Source: Streptomyces bottropensis ATCC 25435 (GTDB lineage Bacteria; Actinomycetota; Actinomycetes; Streptomycetales; Streptomycetaceae). Taken from it: a stretch of 64,000 bases of DNA. Positions 22,187 to 31,371 of the stretch are shown in pieces. Below the pieces are notes generated by a model, which saw only the letters and a list, made by a program, of their open reading frames with translations, was not told the origin of the DNA and searched no databases. The DNA lies in assembly GCF_000383595.1 (NCBI RefSeq), contig NZ_KB911581.1, positions 4,124,496 through 4,188,495 on the forward strand. Reading direction: 5' to 3'. The first letter of the stretch is position 1; every line of letters begins with the position of its first letter. Made by a program: the position numbers and the translations under genes.

Positions 22187-24700
22187 TCACAGCTGACCGA
22201 CGTCGGTGACCTTGACGACGGCGCGTCCCTCGGCGTCGGAGGCCGCGAGGTCGATCTCCGCGCTGATGCCCCAGTCATGATCACCGTTCGGGTCGGCGAA
22301 GGTCTGCCGGACGCGCCACAGCCCGTTCTGCGGCTCCTCCTCGATCATCAACAGCCGGGGGCCACGGGCGTCGGGGCCCGTGCCGAGCTCCTCGTACTCG
22401 TCCCAGTACTTGTCCATCGCCTCGCCCCACCGCTCGGCGTCCCAGCCGGACTCGGCGTCCATCTCGCCCAGTTCGCCCACCTGATCGAGAGCGGCGAGCT
22501 CGACACGGCGGAAGAGGGCATTGCGGACGAGGACACGGAAGGCGCGCGCGTTGGCGGTGACCGGCTTGACCTGGTCGGCCTTCTCCTGGGCCTCTTCGGC
22601 CGTCATCTCCTCGGGGTTGGCGAGCTTCTCCCACTCGTCGAGGAGGCTGGAGTCGACCTGGCGCACCATCTCACCGAGCCAGGCGATCAGGTCCTCCAGG
22701 TCGTCCGACTTGAGGTCGTCCGGGACCGTGTGGTCGAGCGCCTTGAAGGCGCCGGCGAGGTAGCGCAGGACGATGCCCTCGGTGCGGGCCAGCTCGTAGT
22801 GCGACGTCAACTCCGTGAAGGACATGGCTCGTTCGTACATGTCCCGGATCACCGACTTCGGCGACAGCGGATGGTCGCCCACCCAGGGGTGGCTCTTGCG
22901 GTAGACGTTGTACGCGTGGAAGAGCAGCTCCTCCAGCGGCTTGGGGTAGCTGACGTCCTGGAGCCGCTCCATGCGCTCCTCGTACTCGACGCCGTCCGCC
23001 TTCATCGCGGCCACGGCCTCGCCGCGCGCCTTGTTCTGCTGGGCGGCGAGGATCTGCCGCGGATCGTCCAGCGTCGACTCCACGACGGAGACCATGTCGA
23101 GGGCGTAGGACGGGGACTCCGGGTCCAGCAGTTCGAAGGCGGCCAGCGCGAAGGTGGACAGCGGCTGGTTGAGCGCGAAGTCCTGCTGGAGATCGACCGT
23201 CAGCCGGACGATGCGGCCCTCGGCGTCCGGCTCGTCGAGCTTCTCGACGATGCCGCCGCCCAGGAGCGAGCGGTAGATCGCGATCGCGCGGCGGATGTGG
23301 CGCAGCTGCTGCTTGCGCGGTTCGTGGTTGTCCTCCAGCAGATGGCGCATGGCGTCGAAGGCGTTGCCCGGCCGGGCGATCACCGACAGCAACATCGTGT
23401 GGGTGACGCGGAAACGGGAGGTGAGCGGTTCCGGGTCGGAGGCGATGAGCTTCTCGAAGGTGCCGTCGCTCCAGCCGACGAAGCCCTCGGGCGCCTTCTT
23501 GCGGACGACCTTGCGGCGCTTCTTCGGGTCGTCGCCGGCCTTGGCGAGCGCCTTCTCGTTCTCGATGACGTGCTCGGGCGCCTGCCCCACCACGTAACCC
23601 GCCGTGTCGAAGCCGGCCCGCCCGGCGCGGCCCGCGATCTGGTGGAACTCACGGGCCCGCAGCGTCCGCACCCGGTTGCCGTCGTACTTGGTCAGAGCGG
23701 TGAACAGCACAGTGCGAATGGGGACGTTGACACCGACGCCGAGCGTGTCCGTGCCGCAGATGACCTTCAGCAGACCGGCCTGGGCCAGCTTCTCCACCAG
23801 CCGCCGGTACTTGGGCAGCATGCCGGCATGGTGCACACCGATGCCGTGCCGCACGTAACGGGAGAGGTTGCGGCCGAACTTGGTGGTGAAGCGGAAGTTG
23901 CCGATCAGCTCGGCGATCCGGTCCTTCTCCTCCCGCGTGCACATGTTGATGCTCATCAGCGCCTGTGCGCGTTCCACGGCCTGGGCCTGGGTGAAGTGCA
24001 CGATGTAGACGGGAGCCTGCTTGGTCGTGAGCAGTTCGGTGATCGTCTCCGTCAGCGGAGTCAGCACGTACTCGTAGGAGAGCGGGACCGGGCGGGTCGC
24101 CGAGCGGACCACCGAGGTGGGACGGCCGGTGCGCCGGGTCAGGTCCTTCTCGAACATCGAGACGTCACCGAGCGTCGCCGACATCAGGATGAACTGGGCC
24201 TGCGGCAGCTCCAGGATCGGAATCTGCCAGGCCCAGCCGCGATCGGCCTCCGCGTAGAAGTGGAACTCGTCCATCACGACCTGGCCCACGTCGGCGTGCT
24301 TGCCGTCGCGCAGGGCGATGGATGCCAGCACCTCGGCGGTACAGCAGATGACGGGGGCGTCGGCGTTCACGGAGGCGTCGCCGGTGAGCATGCCGACGTT
24401 CTCGGTACCGAAGATCTTGCACAGCTCGAAGAACTTCTCCGAGACGAGTGCCTTGATCGGAGCCGTGTAGAAGGTGACCTCGTCGCGGGCGAGGGCCGCG
24501 AAGTGCGCACCCGCCGCGATCATGCTCTTGCCGGAGCCGGTGGGCGTCGACACGATCACGTTCGCGCCGGAGACCACCTCGATGAGCGCCTCCTCCTGAT
24601 GCGGGTAGAGGGTGAGACCGCGTTCCTGGGCCCACGACTCGAAGGCTTCGTAGAGGGCGTCGGGGTCGGCGGTCCGCGGCAGCTGATCGATGAGGGTCAC
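22187..24700 (-). CDS. Ski2-like DEAD/DEAH-box RNA helicase (DUF3516 type)
   Basis: An 837-residue superfamily 2 helicase. Motif I STPTGSGKSM lies near residue 55, the DEFH box (VVMDEFHFY) near 140, motif III MSATLG, and motif VI QIAGRAGRAG near 355. A long C-terminal region of the DUF3516 type follows. It is expected to act in RNA metabolism, like the Ski2/Mtr4-related proteins. I use the GTG at 24700 (VTLIDQLP) because longer frames overlap the divergent gene at 24867. The downstream gene is tesB. Confidence 0.88.
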   Translation of the reverse strand: MTLIDQLPRTADPDALYEAFESWAQERGLTLYPHQEEALIEVVSGANVIVSTPTGSGKSMIAAGAHFAALARDEVTFYTAPIKALVSEKFFELCKIFGTENVGMLTGDASVNADAPVICCTAEVLASIALRDGKHADVGQVVMDEFHFYAEADRGWAWQIPILELPQAQFILMSATLGDVSMFEKDLTRRTGRPTSVVRSATRPVPLSYEYVLTPLTETITELLTTKQAPVYIVHFTQAQAVERAQALMSINMCTREEKDRIAELIGNFRFTTKFGRNLSRYVRHGIGVHHAGMLPKYRRLVEKLAQAGLLKVICGTDTLGVGVNVPIRTVLFTALTKYDGNRVRTLRAREFHQIAGRAGRAGFDTAGYVVGQAPEHVIENEKALAKAGDDPKKRRKVVRKKAPEGFVGWSDGTFEKLIASDPEPLTSRFRVTHTMLLSVIARPGNAFDAMRHLLEDNHEPRKQQLRHIRRAIAIYRSLLGGGIVEKLDEPDAEGRIVRLTVDLQQDFALNQPLSTFALAAFELLDPESPSYALDMVSVVESTLDDPRQILAAQQNKARGEAVAAMKADGVEYEERMERLQDVSYPKPLEELLFHAYNVYRKSHPWVGDHPLSPKSVIRDMYERAMSFTELTSHYELARTEGIVLRYLAGAFKALDHTVPDDLKSDDLEDLIAWLGEMVRQVDSSLLDEWEKLANPEEMTAEEAQEKADQVKPVTANARAFRVLVRNALFRRVELAALDQVGELGEMDAESGWDAERWGEAMDKYWDEYEELGTGPDARGPRLLMIEEEPQNGLWRVRQTFADPNGDHDWGISAEIDLAASDAEGRAVVKVTDVGQL

Positions 24701-24866
24701 GCCCCCATCTTGCCTGCCCGCGTGGCCGATGGGGGAATCGGATGCCGGACCGAAGATCGCGAACGCTACGCTGTGGCGCCGACGGAACATCAGCGCACCT
24801 GGACAACTGGACAGCGGCACACCGCGCCTGGACAGCGGCACGAACGGAATGGGACGGGGCACGGCC

Positions 24867-25661
24867 ATGATGGGACCAGCACACTCACTGTCGGGAGCCG
24901 CGGCCTGGCTCGGCGTAGGGGCGGCAGCGGCGGCCACCGGGCACACCATGCCCTGGCCGGTCCTCCTGACCGGTGCGCTGATCTGCGCGGGCGCCGCGCT
25001 CGCCCCGGACCTGGATCACAAGGCTGCCACGATCTCGCGATCCTTCGGTCCGCTGTCGCGCTGGGTGTGCGAGATCGTCGACAAGCTCTCGTACGCCGTG
25101 TACAAGGCGACGAAGAAGCAGGGCGACCCGCGGCGCTCGGGCGGGCACCGCACGCTCACGCACACCTGGCTGTGGGCGGTACTGCTCGGCGCCGGCGCCT
25201 CCGGCATCGCCATCACGGGCGGGCGCTGGGCCGTGCTGGCCATCCTGTTCGTGCACATGGTCCTGGCCATCGAGGGTCTGCTGTGGCGGGCGGCGCGGGG
25301 GTCGAGCAGCGATGTGCTGGTGTGGCTGCTGGCCGCGACCAGTGCCTGGATCATCGCGGGTGTCCTGGACAAGCCGGGCAACGGGGCGGACTGGCTGTTC
25401 ACACAGCCGGGCCAGGAGTATCTGTGGCTCGGGCTGCCGATCGTGCTCGGCGCGCTGGTGCACGACATCGGGGACGCGTTGACCGTGTCGGGCTGCCCGG
25501 TCCTGTGGCCCATACCGATCGGGCGCAAGCGCTGGTACCCGCTGGGCCCGCCGAAGGCCATGCGGTTCCGGGCCGGCAGCTGGGTGGAGCTGCGGGTGTT
25601 GATGCCGGTGTTCATGGTGCTCGGGGGAGTGGGCGCGGCGGCGGCGCTGAACGTCATCTGA
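24867..25661 (+). CDS. YdjM/DUF457-like membrane-bound metal-dependent hydrolase
   Basis: A 264-residue membrane protein. The N-terminal AHSLSG and the ALAPDLDHK block supply the His/Asp metal-ligand pattern of the YdjM (DUF457) family. SGGHRTLTHTWLW gives the second His motif, and VLGALVHDIGDALTVSGCP the third. About five hydrophobic helices intervene. Family members are called metal-dependent hydrolases by fold, but the substrate is unknown. The start ATGATG follows GGGACGGGGC. It is divergent from the RNA helicase. Confidence 0.8.
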   Translation: MMGPAHSLSGAAAWLGVGAAAAATGHTMPWPVLLTGALICAGAALAPDLDHKAATISRSFGPLSRWVCEIVDKLSYAVYKATKKQGDPRRSGGHRTLTHTWLWAVLLGAGASGIAITGGRWAVLAILFVHMVLAIEGLLWRAARGSSSDVLVWLLAATSAWIIAGVLDKPGNGADWLFTQPGQEYLWLGLPIVLGALVHDIGDALTVSGCPVLWPIPIGRKRWYPLGPPKAMRFRAGSWVELRVLMPVFMVLGGVGAAAALNVI

Positions 25662-25667
25662 GGTGCG

Positions 25668-25685
25668 GCCCGGCCCCGGCCGGGC
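25668..25685. terminator. Terminator hairpin between convergent genes
   Basis: GCCCGGCC and GGCCGGGC face each other across 2 bp, forming a short stable stem (a practical stem of about seven pairs). It lies just after the stop of the YdjM-like gene and before that of the convergent DUF5709-like gene. Confidence 0.45.
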
Positions 25686-25699
25686 TCCCGGGAAGCGGG

Positions 25700-26170
25700 T
25701 CAGCCGGACAGGGAGTCCTCGTCCACGATGTGCATCGCCGCCTCCTCGGCGGAGGCGGCCGCCCCGTCGATGCCCACGTCGCTGGCGACCAGCCCGCTCT
25801 CCTCGTCCTCGTGCGCGCCCTCGTCGGGAGCGACGAGACGCCCGGAGCGCACATCACCCACCTCGTTGTCCAGGGGCTCACCGTCGGTGTCCTGCGAGTC
25901 GCCGATACCGTCCCCGCCGGGGTAGGCGATGTCCGGAAGCTCCTCGGCGAGGCGCTGCTCCAGAGTCTCGCCGCGCAGCCGCTCCGCCGCCGTCACACCG
26001 GTGTGCTCCACCGCCCAGGGCCGCTCCGGTGGGGACCAGCCCCGGTCGAGCGGGTCGGGCACACCGTCGGCGAGCAGGGTGTCCTCGGCGTCCAGCAGCC
26101 CCGCGTCGTCCTGGATCTCGGATCCGTCTGGCTGGTAGACGTCGTCTCCCCAGCCGCCGACTGTGTCCAC
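25700..26170 (-). CDS. DUF5709-like protein
   Basis: A 156-residue very acidic soluble protein. The conserved region DDVYQPDGSEIQDDAGLLD followed by LDRGWSPPERPWAVEHTG matches the actinobacterial DUF5709 family as I remember it. The C-terminal half is Asp/Glu-rich (EGAHEDEESGL). The start is the GTG at 26170, preceded at 5 bp by GGAGG; longer frames lack a site. The function is unknown. Confidence 0.8.
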   Translation of the reverse strand: MDTVGGWGDDVYQPDGSEIQDDAGLLDAEDTLLADGVPDPLDRGWSPPERPWAVEHTGVTAAERLRGETLEQRLAEELPDIAYPGGDGIGDSQDTDGEPLDNEVGDVRSGRLVAPDEGAHEDEESGLVASDVGIDGAAASAEEAAMHIVDEDSLSG

Positions 26171-26515
26171 GGATACCTCCAGTGGTGGGACGGGCCCGGT
26201 GCCACCGCTCGGCGGCGGTGGGCGCGCGGACCGCTGGGCGACGGCCCGGACCCCGTGAACCGGGCGGTTCACGGGCGTCCCCCGAATCAGTGCCCACCAC
26301 CAGCCTTCCACTCGCGTTCGGCACCGCGCAACGGCAGGGGGCCGGAGGCCGCCGGACCACCGGGCCGCCGCCCCTCCCGGCCCCGTGCCTTCCCGGCCGA
26401 GCGGCAGGACGCGGGGACTCACGCAGCCCTGCGACCACCCGGGGAGACGGGCCGGGCCGAGGACTCCTCCCCGCCCCGGCCCACCGCACCCCTGACGCTC
26501 GCGCCCTGCCGACGG
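26171..26515. other. Gene-free spacer with one strong inverted repeat
   Basis: There is no plausible gene. At 26252-26275 it contains CCCGTGAACC-GGGC-GGTTCACGGG, a perfect 10-bp stem with a 4-base loop. This could terminate the ABC exporter operon or regulate the DUF5709-like gene 82 bp away. Confidence 0.55.
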
Positions 26516-28297
26516 TCAGCCGTGCCACGACCTCCACAGGGCGGCGTACGCGCCGTCCGCCTCGACCAGTTGATCGTGGCTGCCCAGCTCGCTGATGCGG
26601 CCGTTCTCGACGACGGCGATGACGTCGGCGTCGTGGGCGGTGTGCAGGCGATGGGCGATGGCGACGACCGTGCGGCCGTCGAGGACACGGGCCAGGGAGC
26701 GTTCCAGGTGGCGGGCCGCACGCGGGTCGAGGAGCGAGGTCGCCTCGTCCAGGACCAGCGTGTGCGGGTCGGCGAGGACCAGCCGGGCCAGCGCGATCTG
26801 CTGGGCCTGCGCGGGAGTGAGGGCGAACCCGCCGGAACCGACCTCGGTGTCCAGCCCCTCCTCCAGGGCCTGCGCCCAGGTGTCGGCGTCGACCGCGCCC
26901 AGCGCCGCCCACAGCTCGGCGTCCCGCGCACCCGTGCGGGCGAGGAGCAGGTTGTCGCGCAGCGAGCCGACGAACACGTGGTGTTCCTGGTTGACCAGCG
27001 CCACATGGGAGCGGACGTCCTCGGCGGGCATACGGGACAGCTCGGCCCCACCCAGGGTGATACGGCCGTCGCGGGGGGCGTAGATCCCGGCGAGGAGCCT
27101 GCCCAGGGTCGACTTGCCCGCGCCGGACGGACCGACCAGGGCGAGCCGGGTGCCCGGCGCGACCTCCAGGGACACCTTGCGCAGGACGTCGACGCCTTCG
27201 CGGTACCCGAAGCGCACCTGGTCGGCGTGGACATGGCGTCCGTCCGGGGCCACGGCCGGGTCGCCCGCGTCGGGCTCGATGTCCCGCACGCCCACCAGGC
27301 GGGCCAGCGACACCTCGGCGACCTGCAGCTCGTCGTACCAGCGAAGGATCAGGTTGACCGGGTCGACGAGCATCTGGGCGATGAGCGCGCCCGTGGTCAG
27401 CTGGCCGAGCCCGATCCAGCCCTGCAGGACGAACACCCCGCCGACGATCAGCACCGAGCCGAGGACCGTGGTGTGCGTGAAATTGATGACGGGGAAGAGC
27501 ACCGACCGCAGCCACAGCGTGTACCGCTCCCAGGCGGTCCACTCCTCGATGCGCTGGTTCGACAGGTCGATCCGGCGCGTGCCGAGGCGGTGGGCCTCCA
27601 CCGTGCGGCCGGCGTCGACGGTCTCGGCGAGCACGGCGGCGACGGCGGCGTACCCGGCGGACTCCGAGCGGTAGGCGGAGGGAGCCCGCTTGAAGTACCA
27701 GCGGCAGCCGAGCACCAGCAGCGGCAGGGCGAGCAGTACGGTCAGAGCCAGTGGGGGCGCGGTGACGGCGAGCCCGCCGATGAGGAGGGCCACCCACACC
27801 ACGCCGATCGCCAGCTGCGGCACGGCCTCGCGCATGGCGTTGCCGAGCCGGTCGATGTCCGTGGTGATGCGGGAGAGCAGGTCACCGGTGCCGGCGCGTT
27901 CCAGGACACCCGGCGGCAGCCCGACCGACCGGACGAGGAAGTCCTCGCGGAGGTCGGCCAGCATCCGCTCCCCGAGCATGGCGCCGCGTAGCCGCACCTC
28001 CCGGACGAAGACGGCCTGGACGAGGAGGGCGACGACGAAGACTGTCGCCGTGAGCTCCATGTGGAGTTCACGGGCCCCGTCCGAGACGCGTTCGACGAGG
28101 CCCCCGAGCAGGTAGGGGCCCGCCATCGAGGCGACCACGGCGACCGTGTTGACGGTGATGAGCAGGACGAAGGCCCGGCGGTGCCGACGGAACAGTTCCG
28201 CCACGTAGGCGCGTACGGTCGCGGGGGCGCCGACGGGCAGGGTGTTCGCCGTCGTCGGGGCGGCCGGGTCGTAGGCCGGGGGCGCCACGCCGATCAT
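26516..28297 (-). CDS. ABC exporter half-transporter with degenerate signature motif
   Basis: A 593-residue type IV ABC exporter subunit: a six-helix membrane domain (about 30-330), then an ATPase domain. Walker A is LVGPSGAGKSTLG, the Q-loop NQEHHVF, Walker B TLVLDEATSLLD and the H-loop AIAHRLHT; all are intact. The signature, normally LSGGQ, reads LTPAQAQQ. Its ATG overlaps the stop of the preceding half-transporter (ATGA). The defects of the two subunits are complementary, so they should form a heterodimer with one working and one dead ATP site. The substrate is unknown. Confidence 0.92.
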   Translation of the reverse strand: MIGVAPPAYDPAAPTTANTLPVGAPATVRAYVAELFRRHRRAFVLLITVNTVAVVASMAGPYLLGGLVERVSDGARELHMELTATVFVVALLVQAVFVREVRLRGAMLGERMLADLREDFLVRSVGLPPGVLERAGTGDLLSRITTDIDRLGNAMREAVPQLAIGVVWVALLIGGLAVTAPPLALTVLLALPLLVLGCRWYFKRAPSAYRSESAGYAAVAAVLAETVDAGRTVEAHRLGTRRIDLSNQRIEEWTAWERYTLWLRSVLFPVINFTHTTVLGSVLIVGGVFVLQGWIGLGQLTTGALIAQMLVDPVNLILRWYDELQVAEVSLARLVGVRDIEPDAGDPAVAPDGRHVHADQVRFGYREGVDVLRKVSLEVAPGTRLALVGPSGAGKSTLGRLLAGIYAPRDGRITLGGAELSRMPAEDVRSHVALVNQEHHVFVGSLRDNLLLARTGARDAELWAALGAVDADTWAQALEEGLDTEVGSGGFALTPAQAQQIALARLVLADPHTLVLDEATSLLDPRAARHLERSLARVLDGRTVVAIAHRLHTAHDADVIAVVENGRISELGSHDQLVEADGAYAALWRSWHG

Positions 28298-30162
28298 GCG
28301 GTCTCCTCGATTTCTTCCAGTTCGTCCAGCACGTCGCTGAGGGCGGTCCCGAGGTCCGCCGGCCGATCCGCGAAGCCGGGCCCGGCGGCCCGGAGGGTTT
28401 TCTCCCCGGAACCGCCGGCCGGGGCGGTCTCCTCGTCGGTTTCGCGGGTGACGACCGCCCGGTACAGGGGTTCGTCGTGCAGGAGGTCGCGGTGCGGGCC
28501 CACCGCCGTGACCTTGCCCTCGTGCACGAGGACGACGCGTTCGGCGAGGTCCAGGAGCAGGGGCGAGGAGGTGAAGACGACCGTGGTCCTGCCCGCCCGC
28601 AGCGACCGGATGCCGTCGGCGACCCGGGCCTCGGTGTGCGAGTCGACGGCGGAGGTCGGTTCGTCCAGGACCAGGACGCCGGGGTCCGTGACGAGGGACC
28701 GGGCCAGCGCGAGGCGCTGGCGCTGGCCGCCGGACAGGGACCGGCCACGCTCGGTGATCCGGGCGTCCAGCGGGTCCTCGGTGTCGAGCGACCCCTGGAT
28801 CAGGGCCTCCAGCACGTCACCGCACTGGGCGGCGGCCAGCGCCTCCTCGGCGGTGACCTCGCCGGAGGCGGGGACGTCGAGGAGTTCGCGCAGCGTGCCG
28901 GAGAGCAGCACCGGGTCCTTGTCCTGGACGAGGACGGCGGTGCGGGCGGAGTCGAGGGGCAGCTCGTCGAGCGGGACGCCGCCGAGCAGCGCGGAGGCGC
29001 CCTCCTCGGTGGCATGGCCGCCGAGCCGTTCGGCCAGGCGTCCGGCCGCGTCGGGGTCGCCGCACACCACGGCGGTGAGAAACCCGGCGGGTGCGAGCAG
29101 TCCGGTCGCCGGGTCGTACAGGTCGCCGGTGGGCACGGCGGCCGCGCGGGCTCCTTCGGTGTCCGTGGCCCGTTCCAGCGACAGCACCCCGGCGGCCCGT
29201 TTGGCGGACGGGCGGGAGAAGGAGTACGCCATCGCGATCTCCTCGAAGTGCCGGAGCGGATACGTGAGCAGCATGACCGCGCTGTACACGGTGACCAGCT
29301 CGCCGACCGTGATCCGGCCCTCACGGGCGAGACCCACACCGTGCCACACGACCGCGATCATCAGCAGCCCCGGCAACAGCACCTGCAGACCGGAGATGAG
29401 AGCCCACATACGGGCGCTGCGGACGGCGGCGTGGCGGACCTCCTGGGAGGCCCGGCGGTAGCGGTCGAGGAAGAGTTCCTCCCCGCCGATACCGCGCAGG
29501 ACGCGCAGGCCCGCGACGGTGTCGGAAGCCAGCTCGGTGGCGCGGCCCGCCTTCTCGCGCTGGAAGTCGGCCCTCCGGGTCGCGCGGGGCAGCAACGGCA
29601 GCACGGAGAGAGCGAGGACGGGGACGCCCACGGCGACGACGATGCCGAGCGCGGGCTGGTAGACGACCAGGGCGACACAGACGAGCACCACGGTGAGGGC
29701 CGCGGCCGTGAACCGGGAGACGCCCTCGACGAACCAGCCGATCCTCTCGACGTCGCCCGTGGAGACGGCGACGATCTCACCGGCCGCCACCCGCCGCGTC
29801 AGCGCCGAGCCGAGCTGGGCCGTCTTGCGGGCCAGCAGCTGCTGGACGCGCGCGGCGGCGGTGATCCAGTTGGTGACCGCGGAGCGGTGCAGGAAGGTGT
29901 CGCCCAGCGCGATGGTGAACCCGCACAGCACCAGCACCACGCCCGCGAGGGCGAGCCGGGCGCCGGAGCGGTCGACCACGGCCTGGATGGCGAAGCCGAC
30001 ACAGAACGGCAGCCCGGCCACGGAGGTGAAGTGCAGCAACCCCCATGCCAGCGCCTTGAACTGTCCGCCGAGCTGATTCCGGCCGAGCCACCACAGGAAA
30101 CGTGGACCCGAGCGGGCGTCCGGCACGCCGGGGTCTGCGTACGGAAGGTCTTGAATCTGCAT
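28294..30162 (-). CDS. ABC exporter half-transporter with degenerate Walker A and H-loop
   Basis: A 622-residue partner of the downstream half-transporter. The membrane domain spans about 35-320. In the ATPase domain the Walker A position reads VVCGDPDAAGRLAERLG, with no GKS/T. The H-loop position reads VVFTSSP, with no His. The signature (RSLSGGQRQRLALAR) and Walker B (VLVLDEPTSAVD) are canonical. Its signature would complete the ATP site on the partner's intact Walker A. The start at 30162 (MQIQDLPYAD) is chosen because upstream sequence is non-coding in character. The C-terminus has an acidic extension (LDELEEIEET). Confidence 0.9.
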   Translation of the reverse strand: MQIQDLPYADPGVPDARSGPRFLWWLGRNQLGGQFKALAWGLLHFTSVAGLPFCVGFAIQAVVDRSGARLALAGVVLVLCGFTIALGDTFLHRSAVTNWITAAARVQQLLARKTAQLGSALTRRVAAGEIVAVSTGDVERIGWFVEGVSRFTAAALTVVLVCVALVVYQPALGIVVAVGVPVLALSVLPLLPRATRRADFQREKAGRATELASDTVAGLRVLRGIGGEELFLDRYRRASQEVRHAAVRSARMWALISGLQVLLPGLLMIAVVWHGVGLAREGRITVGELVTVYSAVMLLTYPLRHFEEIAMAYSFSRPSAKRAAGVLSLERATDTEGARAAAVPTGDLYDPATGLLAPAGFLTAVVCGDPDAAGRLAERLGGHATEEGASALLGGVPLDELPLDSARTAVLVQDKDPVLLSGTLRELLDVPASGEVTAEEALAAAQCGDVLEALIQGSLDTEDPLDARITERGRSLSGGQRQRLALARSLVTDPGVLVLDEPTSAVDSHTEARVADGIRSLRAGRTTVVFTSSPLLLDLAERVVLVHEGKVTAVGPHRDLLHDEPLYRAVVTRETDEETAPAGGSGEKTLRAAGPGFADRPADLGTALSDVLDELEEIEETA

Positions 30163-30385
30163 GACGTCCCAGAGGCTCGTGTCAGGGTGGGGGAGAGGTA
30201 GGGCGAAGTGGGGAGAAAGGGGCCGTGAATCCGACGACCGGCCGTGAAAGGTTCGCGTCGCGGCGCGGTCGGAAGCAAACGGTTTTCCGGGGCCGGGCAA
30301 AGTTTCGGCCTGGACCACCCGGCCGAGGCACGGCGCGCGGGACGGCGGACGCATCCGTCCGGTGAGCGGTGCGACGATGGACGGC

Positions 30386-31216
30386 ATGCGAATAGGCGGT
30401 ACGAGGCGGGGACGAACCGGCGTGACGAGCGATGCGGATGCGGGACGGGCTAAGAACAAGGGTGCGACGAGGGGCGCGAGTCGGCTCCCGCTCGCGGCGG
30501 TGGTCTGTGGTGCGCTGGTGATGTCCCTGGCGGCGTGCGGCGGTTCGGGCGGCACGAACGACGGGGGCGGGCCGGACACGGACGCCATGAAGTCCGGCGA
30601 CAGGACCGGCCGCGCCGAGGCTCAGACCGTGGACCCGACCCGTGTCCCGGACGTGGGCGACCGTCTGCAGAAGCAGATCCCCGCCGAGTCCCGCCAGGTC
30701 GTGGCGGTGTACGGGGAAGGCGAGGACGACGCCGACGCTTCGGTCGTGCTCTACACGAAGAGCGGTTCCATCTGGAAGAAGACCCGAAGCTGGGAGGGCC
30801 ACAATGGCAAGAAGGGGTGGACCACCGACCATCGGGAAGGCGACAAGCGCAGCCCCGTGGGTGTGTTCACGCTCAGCGACGCGGGAGGCGTCCTCGCCGA
30901 TCCGGGAGCCAAGCTCCCGTACAGCCGGTCGGCGTCGTTCCAGGCACCGCACTACTGGGCCAAGTCGCACTGGCACGACTTCGACTACGTGATCGCCATC
31001 GACTACAACCGAGTCAAGGGCACCTCGCCGATCGACCCGACGCGTCCCGAGGGCCAGTCGAAGGGCGGCAGCATCTGGCTGCACATGGACCACGGCAGCG
31101 GCACCTCGGCCTGCGTCAGTCTGTCCAAGTCGGGGATGGAGTACCTGCTGCGCACCCTCGACCCGGCCCAGCACCCGGTGATCGTCATGGGGGACAAGGC
31201 GGCACTGAAGGCCTGA
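30386..31216 (+). CDS. Lipoprotein L,D-transpeptidase-like protein
   Basis: A 276-residue YkuD-fold protein with a lipoprotein signal (VVCGALVMSLAACGG; lipidated Cys about 51 with this start). The catalytic region reads IWLHMDHGSGTSACVSLS, a variant of the family's HGC motif with the nucleophile Cys in SACVS. L,D-transpeptidases make 3-3 cross-links in peptidoglycan outside the membrane; some relatives only bind or hydrolyse. An ATG three codons upstream (30377) is possible. It is divergent from the heterodimeric exporter. Confidence 0.8.
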   Translation: MRIGGTRRGRTGVTSDADAGRAKNKGATRGASRLPLAAVVCGALVMSLAACGGSGGTNDGGGPDTDAMKSGDRTGRAEAQTVDPTRVPDVGDRLQKQIPAESRQVVAVYGEGEDDADASVVLYTKSGSIWKKTRSWEGHNGKKGWTTDHREGDKRSPVGVFTLSDAGGVLADPGAKLPYSRSASFQAPHYWAKSHWHDFDYVIAIDYNRVKGTSPIDPTRPEGQSKGGSIWLHMDHGSGTSACVSLSKSGMEYLLRTLDPAQHPVIVMGDKAALKA

Positions 31217-31371
31217 GGCGCCGGGCGTCGCCGCGATCCCCCCGCCCTGCCCACCCACTCGCCCCGCCCACCCACTCGCCTCGCCCCCGTTCGCCCCGCT
31301 CACTCGCGCACCCCGCTTGTGGCCGGAGATCGCGTTGCGGCGGGGCGCCGACTGCCCGTAGAACTCCGGCC

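Noticed and set aside
21857..27991. A 2044-codon open frame on the plus strand
   Set aside because: It is antisense to the RNA helicase, DUF5709-like and ABC genes, whose motifs are unmistakable. Long antisense frames are expected from GC-rich third positions. No start site or domain is seen in it.
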